A stretch of DNA of 64,000 nucleotides from JAABVY01 sp964627935. Lineage in GTDB: Bacteria > Zixibacteria > MSB-5A5 > JAABVY01. Both the position numbers and the translations under genes were made by a program. Below, piece by piece: positions 44,585 through 53,541 of this stretch. Numbering within the stretch: position 1 is the first letter of the stretch; every line of letters starts with the position of its first letter. The stretch lies in NCBI GenBank assembly GCA_964627935.1, contig CAZVLB010000007.1, positions 146,157 through 210,156 on the forward strand, given 5' to 3'. The notes below the pieces were generated by a model. It made no database searches and was not told the origin of the DNA. It saw nothing but the letters and a program-made list of their open reading frames with translations.

Positions 44585-47500
44585 ATGGCTGACGATAACA
44601 GGAAATCAAAAGGGGCGCATGAAGATTTTCTTCGCAAAGGCGAAACTCATAATGATCTTTTCAGGCTCCTGTTCGAATCCTCGCAGGATGCTATCCTAGT
44701 CGAGACAATCGACGGAAGGATCCTGAAAGCCAACCGTGCCGCCTGCGAGATGTTCGGCTACGATCGTCCAGAACTGCTCAAACTAACAGCCTATGATCTG
44801 GCACCCAATCCCGACCATGAATTTATCAATGATCTGAAATCATGTCTTCCGGACAACTCTACCCTGCAAATGCAGGCTGTCAGAAAAGACGGCAGGAAAT
44901 TCGCGATTGATGTCAGGTCATCCCGGGTTAAGGTTGATGGCCGGGAAATTCTTTTTGTAACTATTCGCGATATATCAGCAATAAAAGAAACCCGGCAAAA
45001 GCTGCTGGAAAGCGAAGAAAGATTCCGCAGCTATATCGAAAATTCTCCTGATGGTATTTTCGTTGTCGATGGCAAGGGCAACTACATCGAGGTCAATCAG
45101 GCCGCCTGCCGTGATACGGGATACAGCAGAGAGGAATTGTTAAAGCTAAATACAATGGATATCGGCAGTCCCGATGATTCTCCCGTAGCCCTGAACTCCT
45201 TTAAAAACCTCAAGCAAAGCGGCGAGATATCGGTGGAGGTCATATACAGGAAAAAAGACAAAACCACAGGCTGGTGGAATCTGAGGGCAATCAAATTATC
45301 AGATGATCGTTTTATAGCTTTTTGCCGTGATATTACAAACCGGAAACAGCTTGAAGAAGAGCTCGATCGCCAGAGATTGATTCTATCCGAGGCCGAAAGA
45401 ATGGCCAAAATCGGTGCCTGGGAATGGGATCTTAAAACCAATAAATTAACTTTTACTGATGAATGGCTGAAGATCCACGGTGTACAATATGGACAGATGA
45501 GCCCCGAAGAACTGATGCCCATCGCTCATCCGGATGACCGCAAAAAGATTCTAAAAGCCTGGGATGACGCAATAAAAGGCAAACGGGATTATGACATAGA
45601 ACATCGCATAATTAATCAGAAAACGAAAAATGTACATACGGTGAAAGCTTATGGCAAGATCGTACGTGACCAGGAGGGACAGCCTGTCAGAATGTATGGC
45701 ACCGCCCAGGATATAACTGACCGCAAAAAGTCCGAGGAGAAGCTTCAGAGTGCGATTCGAGACAAGGCGCTTCTGGTTGATATGGGTTCTGAGATGTTTG
45801 CCTATTATGATCTCGATCTGCGTATCCAGTGGGCCAATAAGGCCTCAGCGGATTCTGTCGGCCTATCGGCGGATGAATTGCACGGCCGGCATTGCTATAA
45901 AATCTGGCACTGCAGATCAGAGCCATGCGAAAACTGCCCCGTCCTTGAAGCCCGCGAGACAGGCAAACTCTGCGAGAGAGAAATCCAGTCTCCCGATGGC
46001 CGTCACTGGTATCTTCGCGGCTATCCGATTAAGGATGACAATGGCAAAGTCATTGCATTGGCTGAATTCGGGCAGGACATAACCGATCGTAAAATGAACG
46101 AGCTCGCCATCAAGGAAAGCGAGCAGAAATTCAGGGCGGTTTTCGAAAATGCGCCATATATGATGCTGCTGATAGATTCTGAAACAGGGCAGATAGCGGA
46201 TTTCAATGACCGCACACATGAAACCTATGGCTACACCAGGGAGGAATTTGAAAAATTCAGCGTGTCCGACATTGAGGCCAGTGAAACCCCTGAAGAAATT
46301 GATAAACATATCAAATTGACCCTGGCCCGCGGCCATGACAGCTTCCCGACAAAACATCGCACCAAAGCCGGACATATACTGGACATTCAGGTCAATATCA
46401 AGGTAATCGAAAAGGAAGGCCGTAAGTATTTTGTATCCATCTGGGATGATATCACCGAGAGAAAGCGGGCCGAAAAGGCACTCCGCGAAAGCGAAGCCAA
46501 ATATCGCAGCCTGGTGGAAAGCCTGCCATTGGGCGTAGCCCTGATCGCTACCGATATGCGTGTGATTTCGATGAATAAAAAGCTCCGGGAATGGTTCCCG
46601 GAGTATAAGGAGCATGAACCGCAGGTATGTTATAAAATTCTGCAGTCCCCCGAAACTGGCACAATGTGTCAGGACTGCCCGATAAAGAAGACTTTCCGCA
46701 CCGGCGAGGCGCAGGATAAAACGGTTCAGGCAATAATTCTGGGACGCAAACGTGATTTAAGAATGATCTCTAAGCCTGTTAAGGATTCTGATGACAATTT
46801 GATCGGGGCCATCAAAATTGTGGAAGACATCACCGATAAACTGCGCATGGAAAAAGAACTCAATCGGGCCGAGAAGCTCGAATCGGTGGGTATCCTTGCC
46901 GGAGGCATAGCTTATGATTTCAATAATATCCTGTCGGCCATACTTGGTAATCTATCACTACTGCGATCCGACCTGAGCCATGATGATGAAATCATGAAAC
47001 TGCTTGGCGAAGCCGAGCGGGCTTCCATACGGGCCCGCAACCTGACCCAGCAGCTTTTGACATTTTCCAAAGGCGGAACGCCGATTTTGCGTCCCACTAC
47101 AATCGAAAATGTCATCAAGGATTCGGCCAAATTTGCCCTCAGGGGATCGAATTCGGGGTGTAAATTTGATTTTCCTGAGAATCTGAAACCTGTCGAAGCA
47201 GATGAGTCGCAGATCAGCCAGGTGATCGGTAACCTGGTTTTGAATGCCGATCAATCCATGCCGGAGGGCGGTATTATCAATATAAGGGCATCCAATGTAA
47301 CTATGGAGGAAGGTGCGGCCACCTCGCTCGAGGCGGGTGATTATGTAATGATCTCTGTGCGAGATAATGGTTGCGGCATTCCTGAAAAATATCTTAACCG
47401 TGTTTTTGATCCGTTCTTTACCACAAAGGAACGCGGCAATGGGCTTGGTCTTGCAAGCTGCTATTCCATAATCAAGAAGCATGGGGGTACGATTCAGGTC

Positions 47501-47992
47501 AAATCAGAATTTGGACAGGGCTCCGAATTTTGCTTCTATCTACCCTGCTCAAACAAGCCCCCTGAAAATAAAAAGCCAATCAGCCGTCCGCTGATCCATG
47601 GCCATGGGCGGATACTGGTGATGGATGATGACAGCTCTATCCGCAGGGTGGCGCAGGTTGCCCTTCCCAGGCTGGGTTACGATGTCACTGTTGCTGAGAA
47701 CGGCGAGGATGCGATCACACTTTATAAACAGGCACTCGACCAGGGCAGCCCCTACGATGCGGTCATAATGGACCTGACTATTCCGGGCGGGATGGGCGGC
47801 AAAGAAGCCCTGTCTCATCTTGTGGAGATTGATCCTGGGGTTAAGGCGATCGTTTCCAGCGGATATTCCAATGATCCGGTACTGGCCAATCATCAGAATT
47901 ACGGTTTTTGCGGTTGCCTGATCAAGCCATTCATAGTCCAGGACCTGGCCCAGACCCTTCATCATGTAATGAACAATCCAGTGCAGGCATAA
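44585..47992 (+). CDS. Multi-PAS hybrid histidine kinase lacking the phospho-acceptor His
   Basis: An 1135-aa cytoplasmic protein with about six PAS domains (residues ~20-760). Two contain Cys clusters (HCRSEPCENCP and MCQDCP) that could bind a metal or heme-like cofactor. A HisKA-like helix, an intact GHKL domain (NADQSMPEGG, DNGCGIPEKY, GNGLGLASC) and a receiver domain (MDDDS, MDLTIPGG, LIKPF) follow. In the H-box, AGGIAYDFNNILSA, Tyr777 (TAT) replaces the usual His (CAT), so normal His phosphorylation cannot occur. It may act as a degenerate sensor or on a partner. No Shine-Dalgarno is obvious before the ATG. Confidence 0.88.
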   Translation: MADDNRKSKGAHEDFLRKGETHNDLFRLLFESSQDAILVETIDGRILKANRAACEMFGYDRPELLKLTAYDLAPNPDHEFINDLKSCLPDNSTLQMQAVRKDGRKFAIDVRSSRVKVDGREILFVTIRDISAIKETRQKLLESEERFRSYIENSPDGIFVVDGKGNYIEVNQAACRDTGYSREELLKLNTMDIGSPDDSPVALNSFKNLKQSGEISVEVIYRKKDKTTGWWNLRAIKLSDDRFIAFCRDITNRKQLEEELDRQRLILSEAERMAKIGAWEWDLKTNKLTFTDEWLKIHGVQYGQMSPEELMPIAHPDDRKKILKAWDDAIKGKRDYDIEHRIINQKTKNVHTVKAYGKIVRDQEGQPVRMYGTAQDITDRKKSEEKLQSAIRDKALLVDMGSEMFAYYDLDLRIQWANKASADSVGLSADELHGRHCYKIWHCRSEPCENCPVLEARETGKLCEREIQSPDGRHWYLRGYPIKDDNGKVIALAEFGQDITDRKMNELAIKESEQKFRAVFENAPYMMLLIDSETGQIADFNDRTHETYGYTREEFEKFSVSDIEASETPEEIDKHIKLTLARGHDSFPTKHRTKAGHILDIQVNIKVIEKEGRKYFVSIWDDITERKRAEKALRESEAKYRSLVESLPLGVALIATDMRVISMNKKLREWFPEYKEHEPQVCYKILQSPETGTMCQDCPIKKTFRTGEAQDKTVQAIILGRKRDLRMISKPVKDSDDNLIGAIKIVEDITDKLRMEKELNRAEKLESVGILAGGIAYDFNNILSAILGNLSLLRSDLSHDDEIMKLLGEAERASIRARNLTQQLLTFSKGGTPILRPTTIENVIKDSAKFALRGSNSGCKFDFPENLKPVEADESQISQVIGNLVLNADQSMPEGGIINIRASNVTMEEGAATSLEAGDYVMISVRDNGCGIPEKYLNRVFDPFFTTKERGNGLGLASCYSIIKKHGGTIQVKSEFGQGSEFCFYLPCSNKPPENKKPISRPLIHGHGRILVMDDDSSIRRVAQVALPRLGYDVTVAENGEDAITLYKQALDQGSPYDAVIMDLTIPGGMGGKEALSHLVEIDPGVKAIVSSGYSNDPVLANHQNYGFCGCLIKPFIVQDLAQTLHHVMNNPVQA

Positions 47993-48025
47993 GTATCCCT
48001 CTGTAATTAAACTACGCGATTTAGT

Positions 48026-48961
48026 CTAATGCAGTGATAATAGAATATTGCAGGCCTCCTGCTCAGCCTCGTATATTCGAGCCAGTGATTTTTTCAGATC
48101 GGGCACCTGGCCATTCTTCAGCTCCCTGACAATCGAGTTATAATTCTCTACCACCTCAGAATACAGCCGATATGCCTCGACCAGCTTTTTATGGGGCATA
48201 TACAGATTTGCCTCGGAGAGGAAATCACGATACATACGCCGTCCCAGCGCCCCACCGGTACCGGCCTTCTCGATCTGGATGTAAAGATATTCGGCATGCT
48301 TGAATTTGGATGAATTCCCGGCAAAAACTCTCAGGGCCGCAAGACCATTGCCATTGGGAGAATCAATCATACGTTGGGCGTTATCGCGGATGATATCCCA
48401 CAGGTTCTCGAGAATCGGAAGTTCATGATCAGGCTTTTCAATGAACAACTGCAGGTTTTTGGGATCGAATGGCCCGGTAGCGGATCGTCTCCCGATCCTG
48501 AAATTGTCGATCGATGTTTTTTTAATCGACCTGAATCCGGTATCGGCCACATAGACATAGCTATCATCGATCCCGACCGGTATAATCCGATGGCCGGAAA
48601 AATGGAATTTGCTGCGGAAATAATCGAGATAGTAAAGATCGATTTGAATTATCACCGGGATATCGGACATTATTTTGCCGATCATTGCGCGATGAGCCGC
48701 CTCGGGATCATCCTTGCGCAGTTCATATAGTTTGAGATTGAGATTATCGCAGAAACGGTAAATCATGCCGGAGGAGCTGCCTCCGATGAATGGATTGGGG
48801 AATCCCGGAAGTTCACGATAGTAGAATCCGATTCCTCCCGCCAGCCCGAATATCATGTCCTCGGAGAGCAGTATATGATAGTAGTTAAGTATATTTCGCA
48901 GGGCGGTGGTGATACAATTTTTGCCCGGCAGATGTTTGAATCCTTCAATAGTATATTTCAT
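48026..48961 (-). CDS. BtrH-like cysteine peptidase-fold protein
   Basis: A 311-aa protein resembling BtrH_N plus DUF4872. The possible nucleophile Cys is in LPGKNCITTALRNIL. A His lies in FSGHRIIPVGIDDSYVYVADTG, the usual layout of a papain-like C39/BtrH fold, together with DNFRIGR. BtrH acyltransferases move an acyl group from a carrier protein in antibiotic biosynthesis; related proteins are scattered in genomes without a known role. It stands alone on the minus strand between the hybrid kinase and tRNA-fMet. The family is likely; the substrate is unknown. Confidence 0.7.
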   Translation of the reverse strand: MKYTIEGFKHLPGKNCITTALRNILNYYHILLSEDMIFGLAGGIGFYYRELPGFPNPFIGGSSSGMIYRFCDNLNLKLYELRKDDPEAAHRAMIGKIMSDIPVIIQIDLYYLDYFRSKFHFSGHRIIPVGIDDSYVYVADTGFRSIKKTSIDNFRIGRRSATGPFDPKNLQLFIEKPDHELPILENLWDIIRDNAQRMIDSPNGNGLAALRVFAGNSSKFKHAEYLYIQIEKAGTGGALGRRMYRDFLSEANLYMPHKKLVEAYRLYSEVVENYNSIVRELKNGQVPDLKKSLARIYEAEQEACNILLSLH

Positions 48962-49147
48962 AATCGGTCAGATCTATTTCAGGCTACAAGCTGTTAATTG
49001 AATAAAGATTATAGCAATCGTGAAGACATTTTTCAAATGATTTTGGAACCCCGGGGCTAAAAATCATAGAATAGGTTGTAATTGAAACTGGTTATTTTTA
49101 AAGGATTTACGAGGGGCTCACATTTTTTTAAAAGGGGATTGTAGTAC

Positions 49148-49176
49148 TTGACAGGATTAAATTAAAGATATATATT
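49148..49176 (+). promoter_or_regulatory. Promoter of tRNA-fMet
   Basis: A perfect TTGACA (49148-49153), a 17-base spacer and TATATT (49171-49176). The start would fall ~5 bases before the mature tRNA. Confidence 0.8.
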
Positions 49177-49187
49177 CAAGGCTTCGA

Positions 49188-49242
<55 letters not shown>

Positions 49243-49264
<22 letters not shown>

Positions 49265-50421
49265 AATTTAAGCTCCTGAAGTTCAACGACTTCGGGAGTT
49301 TCTTTTTTGGCGGGATTTCCTTCGAATACCGGATTTTCTAACAGTTTTCTAACAAAATTTCCAAAAACCGTTTTATCCAATCTCCGGGCGGCATCATTAT
49401 CAAGGTTTGGCATTAAATGTCCATAGCGATCCAAGGTCGTAGTCGCCGATGCATGACCAAGTTGTGACTGGATGAATTTAATGTTCTCACTCTGAGAAAT
49501 CAGTAATGATGCATATGTATGCCGGAGATCGTGGAAGCGTATCCGGCGCAAGCCTGCTCTGTCCAGGGCGGGATGAAATTCCCGCTTAATGAGGTTTTCG
49601 GGATCGAGAGGCAAACCGTTCGCATTGGAAAAAACCAGTTCTCTTTCAGACGGTTTTCCAGACAAACGGTGTTGTTCAAGTGCCTGACGCAATACTGGAG
49701 ACATCACTATTCTTCTGAAGGCATTCTTTGTTTTGGGAGTTATGAATTCCCCTTTGCAAATCGAACGCCTGACTGATATCTGACTGGAATTCCAATCAAT
49801 ATCTCCCCATTGCAAGGCTAATAGTTCACCGCGTCTCATTCCGGTCATTATGGCCGTCATAAACAGCGCATAATAATTGGGATTTACGTTATCCAGAAAT
49901 AGCTTAATCTCCTCCGGATTGAGGAAATCCATTTCCTGCTGTTCTACACGGGGACGCTTCACATACAATGAGGGGTCACGTTTGATATATCCCCAGATCA
50001 GAGCATGCTTGAGCATCTCCTTTAATGGAATCAGAATATTCACCACGGATTTGGGGCTTAATCCATCCTTCGTAATCTTTTCAGATACAAGTTTCTGAAT
50101 TTCAGCCGTAGATATCCGGTGCAAATATTTTTTGCCAAAAGTGGGATTCAAATGCAGCCTAATAATGGATTCATAGCTTAAGTAAGTGGATTTCTTGACT
50201 GAAACCTTGACATAATCAGACAACCATTTGGCCGAGAAATCTTCAAAGAGGATTTTTTCCGTCTCCTGATAAGTCCCGGAATTAATCTGGTCAATCCTTT
50301 TGGCCAATAGCTTTTCAGCCATTCGTTTGCCATTTCCGGCTTTTTCCCATTTCTGGACAGCACCATCCCGATAAACCGCATACCAACTTCCAGAGCGTTT
50401 AATAACGCTTCCTTTTGCCAA
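49243..50421 (-). CDS. Tyrosine recombinase/integrase
   Basis: A ~392-aa phage-type integrase. The N-terminal arm and SAM-like core-binding domain (~60-160) precede the catalytic domain with GMRRGELLALQWGDID (Arg), HDLRHTYASLLI (His-x-x-Arg), GHASATTTLDRYGH (His and the nucleophile Tyr). TTG 50421 is favoured as start by GGAGG ten bases upstream; the frame stays open 42 codons further. The 3' end overlaps tRNA-fMet by 22 bases on the opposite strand, so its last residues are encoded by the tRNA gene. Confidence 0.93.
49273..49308 (+). terminator. Terminator of tRNA-fMet, inside the integrase gene
   Basis: On the plus strand, CTCCTGAAGT/ACTTCGGGAG (one G-T pair, loop TCAACG) is followed by TTTCTTTTTT. 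It lies 9 bases after the tRNA CCA and inside the 3' coding part of the integrase on the other strand. Confidence 0.85.
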
Positions 50422-50609
50422 TTCTATATCACCTCCTTTCAGTGTGGCTAGCTTAAAGATTATAGATTTTTCGAACAGCAAGGGCATTAAGGTATATATT
50501 TGCCCCTGCCATTCCCTGATTTTGCATAGGTTTCTCATAAAACCCAAAATACGGATTCATGGAAACCAAGTCAATCATTTGATCCAATATCATCCAATCC
50601 ATGCCATTA

Positions 50610-50837
50610 TCACTCCGAGTCAATGGCATGAATTTTCAGGTAGTCTTCAATCTCCGGTATTGAAAACCGCAAATACCTGCCGATTTTGTAAAACGGCAGT
50701 TTTTCCGGTCCGGATTTCCGTGTTCTATCATATATCCATGAAAGAGGCACTTTCAGCCATTGCGCCAACTCCTCCGGCGTAATCAGATAATTGAGAAGGC
50801 TAGTATCCATAGTATTTTCATTTTTGCCAGCGGTCAT
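50610..50837 (-). CDS. Excisionase-like helix-turn-helix protein
   Basis: A 75-aa protein of the MerR/excisionase HTH_17 type: LITPEELAQWLKVPLSWIYDRTRK..LPFYKIGRYLRFSIPEIEDYL. Such proteins bend DNA at attachment sites and steer the integrase toward excision, or act as small regulators. ATG 50837 has a GGAGGAA Shine-Dalgarno and lies within the last codons of the ATPase gene, in another frame, implying coupling. The integrase follows on the same strand after ~190 bases. Confidence 0.8.
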   Translation of the reverse strand: MTAGKNENTMDTSLLNYLITPEELAQWLKVPLSWIYDRTRKSGPEKLPFYKIGRYLRFSIPEIEDYLKIHAIDSE

Positions 50838-52605
50838 TTTCAAATTCCTCCTCTTCTATTTTAATTGACTTTTTTACAACATCACCCTGCAGCAATTTCA
50901 CTCTGCGCTTCTCTATTAGCTGGTCAACCCTCGCTGCCGGAAGCGCATATTTGCGGTTTGATATCTCTACTACCCTGTTGCAATCTTTATCACGAACTCG
51001 CACCTCTTCAACAAATTTGATCAAAAGCGGTATGGCTTTATCGTCTTTGACTTTAATCTGGCAATGTCTTTGAGGCTGACACATAACCCAAGCGATATAT
51101 TTCTCTTTGATTTCCTCAATAGAATAATATTGTCGATTGGCCAATTCCTGCTCGCGAACATATTCATAGAAAGGCACCACCGTTGTAGAGGAGGATTCGC
51201 TCTCGCTATCGCTCTGTATATCACTCCTACTTTGAGATGAGGACGAGGAGTTCATATTAAAATCACTGAAAGATTGACCGTGGGCAAGAGAATCAGTATG
51301 AGAATAAATGTTATCGGCAAAATCCAGGCCGCTTCCAGGGATAATGTGATCAGCGCTACCGGATACGGTACCAGAACCTGATCCCGAACCGGATCCCAAG
51401 CTATCTGACGTACCGGAAGATTCCACTTCGCCACGAGTTCGTGATGATGAATGTCCAATGCTGGTGATTTCTCTTACTGTTTCATGGGGAATTAGTATGC
51501 TATGATGGATTTCGTCTTTGATTTTGTTCCCATGAATTGAACCGGCAAACAACTCACCAATCAATTCTTCGCTGTCTTGACGGCTGGACTTGAAAGCCAG
51601 TTTGACATCACAGTTGGTCATGACATTTTCATAATAGCCCGGAATCTGCTTAATCTGTGCTAATGTCTGATAGCAAAGGGTAAAGAATATGCCGAATTTT
51701 CTAAGCGCCTGAAGAGAATACGGTAGGTCATTCGAAGTCAGCTCGGCTGCTTCATCGACAATGACAAAAAACGGTTTCTTTGCCTGCCGCCTTGTTCTCT
51801 GGAATGCAAAATTAATAATCAAATCGATTAAAAGGATTCCCAGGATTTGTTGGCATTCTCTCGATACTTTTATAGGAGCCAGATTGACCAGGATAATCTT
51901 GCCTCTTTCAATGGCTTCTTTGATATCGATGGTAGACTGCTGTTGACCGATAATTCTCCTGATTGGATCGGAGAGAATTATCTTGGCAGCGCGATTAAGG
52001 GGCGCTTCGATTAAGTTTTCTCTTTCGGTGCGCTTCTTGATACCGTCAAATCCCTGCCATTCGCGCTTGACGTAATCATTGGTTACATTATGCAATGCCG
52101 CTTCCCGATAGAAGGAACTGGTAAGTGACAAGAAATCAAGCATATCCGCCAATGTCAGATTGGCTTCGATCAGGGAAATAAGCAGATTTCTTTGCCAGCG
52201 TTCCAGCCTGGGCTTTGTATCGCTATCCTCTTCTCCAAATACTTTGGCAATCGCCTTCATAACTTGGGAGGCTTGAGCGGATACATCCATGGCGTTGCGG
52301 GTGAGAAAATTCAGGCCGACCGAGTTTTCCATTTCATTTGGATTCACCAAAATCACCCTATTTTTGTATCCCATTGCCGTAACATAGTCCAAAATATCGT
52401 CATACAGCGAGCCATGGGGATCCAAAAGAATCAAGCCATGGCGATTTTCTATATGATAGCGTGTGCGTAAATCTAACATCTTGCTTTTACCACGACCGGT
52501 TCCTCCGATTATGGCCCAATGGAGCAACAGATTGACATAATCAATAAAGAAGTTTGCCCCATTTAATGTATTCTCTCCGATATTAAATCCCCTATTAATA
52601 ATCAT
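50818..52605 (-). CDS. VirD4/HerA-like DNA-transfer ATPase
   Basis: A 595-aa ATPase of the type IV coupling protein/DUF87 group. Walker A is IIGGTGRGKSK near residue 34, Walker B is FFVIVDEAAEL near residue 283, with LLDPHGSLYDDIL and YQTLAQIKQIPGYYENVMTNC typical of this group. There are no N-terminal membrane helices. Residues ~385-475 are a low-complexity Ser/Gly/Asp linker before a C-terminal domain. Such ATPases pump DNA at a conjugation pore. It overlaps the upstream coiled-coil gene by 4 bases. A transfer role is inferred from family and context. Confidence 0.82.
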   Translation of the reverse strand: MIINRGFNIGENTLNGANFFIDYVNLLLHWAIIGGTGRGKSKMLDLRTRYHIENRHGLILLDPHGSLYDDILDYVTAMGYKNRVILVNPNEMENSVGLNFLTRNAMDVSAQASQVMKAIAKVFGEEDSDTKPRLERWQRNLLISLIEANLTLADMLDFLSLTSSFYREAALHNVTNDYVKREWQGFDGIKKRTERENLIEAPLNRAAKIILSDPIRRIIGQQQSTIDIKEAIERGKIILVNLAPIKVSRECQQILGILLIDLIINFAFQRTRRQAKKPFFVIVDEAAELTSNDLPYSLQALRKFGIFFTLCYQTLAQIKQIPGYYENVMTNCDVKLAFKSSRQDSEELIGELFAGSIHGNKIKDEIHHSILIPHETVREITSIGHSSSRTRGEVESSGTSDSLGSGSGSGSGTVSGSADHIIPGSGLDFADNIYSHTDSLAHGQSFSDFNMNSSSSSQSRSDIQSDSESESSSTTVVPFYEYVREQELANRQYYSIEEIKEKYIAWVMCQPQRHCQIKVKDDKAIPLLIKFVEEVRVRDKDCNRVVEISNRKYALPAARVDQLIEKRRVKLLQGDVVKKSIKIEEEEFENDRWQK

Positions 52606-53204
52606 AGTCTCACTCCTGCGTTAAATAGTTGCTTGTCATAATGATCTATCAATTCATCAGCCATATCCGGAAAGTCCGTTTCCACCATTTTGATGAAACG
52701 GGCGCGATTAAGCGTTCGCCTTGAGATATTGGCATGAAACGCCTCCTCCTTTTTGCGAGCTATCTCATCTCTGATTCTAAGATTTTCGAGTTCCTTGGCT
52801 GCGCCATTGGTTTGACACGAATTCGCATGTTTTTTCTTGAGTGCCAATAGCTTCTCTACCATTACCAGTCTGAGATTTGCCGTATCAGAGTGCATCTTGG
52901 CAACAAGGCGATCACTTTTGGCTCGGGCTATGCGAAGCTTATTCACAATTTCCACCCGGCTTTTTAAAAGATCCAGTGTATGAGACTGCTCTTCCCTTTC
53001 CCATTGATGTACCGCCATTTTCAAGCGGCGAAGTCTCTCATACTCAATCAGAAAATCAAGTTCACGAAGGACCCGCTTTCGCTGCTTTTTGTTGAGGTCC
53101 GGATTATCATTGATTTTGCGCTGAAGCTGAATCTTTAGGCTCTCAAGAGATACAGTGCCGAGCAATTGCTCGGCACTGGTTTGATGTTTGACCATGAGTT
53201 TCAT
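52602..53204 (-). CDS. Coiled-coil hypothetical protein of the element
   Basis: A 200-aa highly charged, helical protein (QRKINDNPDLNKKQRKRVLRELDFLIEYERLRRLK, then RARFIKMVETDFPDMADELIDHYDKQLF). It has no signal or membrane segment. It is packed between a small membrane-protein gene (1-base overlap) and the VirD4/HerA-like ATPase gene (4-base overlap), so it likely works with them. It is not a recognised family. Confidence 0.6.
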   Translation of the reverse strand: MKLMVKHQTSAEQLLGTVSLESLKIQLQRKINDNPDLNKKQRKRVLRELDFLIEYERLRRLKMAVHQWEREEQSHTLDLLKSRVEIVNKLRIARAKSDRLVAKMHSDTANLRLVMVEKLLALKKKHANSCQTNGAAKELENLRIRDEIARKKEEAFHANISRRTLNRARFIKMVETDFPDMADELIDHYDKQLFNAGVRL

Positions 53205-53434
53205 TACTTCATCTCCTCATTTATCATTCTCTCAAGGAGATTAGTTTCAGTATGTCCGCTGAGTGCCAATTTCTTTTCGCACTCATGCGAAATAAGCTTG
53301 TACAGGCCGTATCCTGCCAGAAATATGACAGCGCCAGCGAAAAGACCGGCGCCCGTGTCTGCCGGTGCATCATGACCGGTAGTTTCATTTGTCGCCTGCT
53401 CTGTTGGTTTTTGTTTTGCTTCCTGTGATTCCAT
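53204..53434 (-). CDS. Small single-span membrane protein of the element
   Basis: A 76-aa protein. A polar Thr/Glu-rich N-terminus is followed by one membrane span (TGAGLFAGAVIFLAGYGLYKLI, ~29-50) and a charged C-terminal tail (EKKLALSGHTETNLLERMINEEMK). It heads the small operon with the coiled-coil protein and ATPase. It could anchor the soluble ATPase to the membrane; this is inferred from gene order. AAAGGAAG-like Shine-Dalgarno sequence before the ATG. Confidence 0.6.
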   Translation of the reverse strand: MESQEAKQKPTEQATNETTGHDAPADTGAGLFAGAVIFLAGYGLYKLISHECEKKLALSGHTETNLLERMINEEMK

Positions 53435-53541
53435 GATACTTCCTTTCTTTAAAGGTTCCTATATTTCGTTCACGGAATCAATATGGAGCCTGGGATTAGC
53501 AATGTCCACACAGGCGATTTGTAAGGATTGTAAGGATGGGA

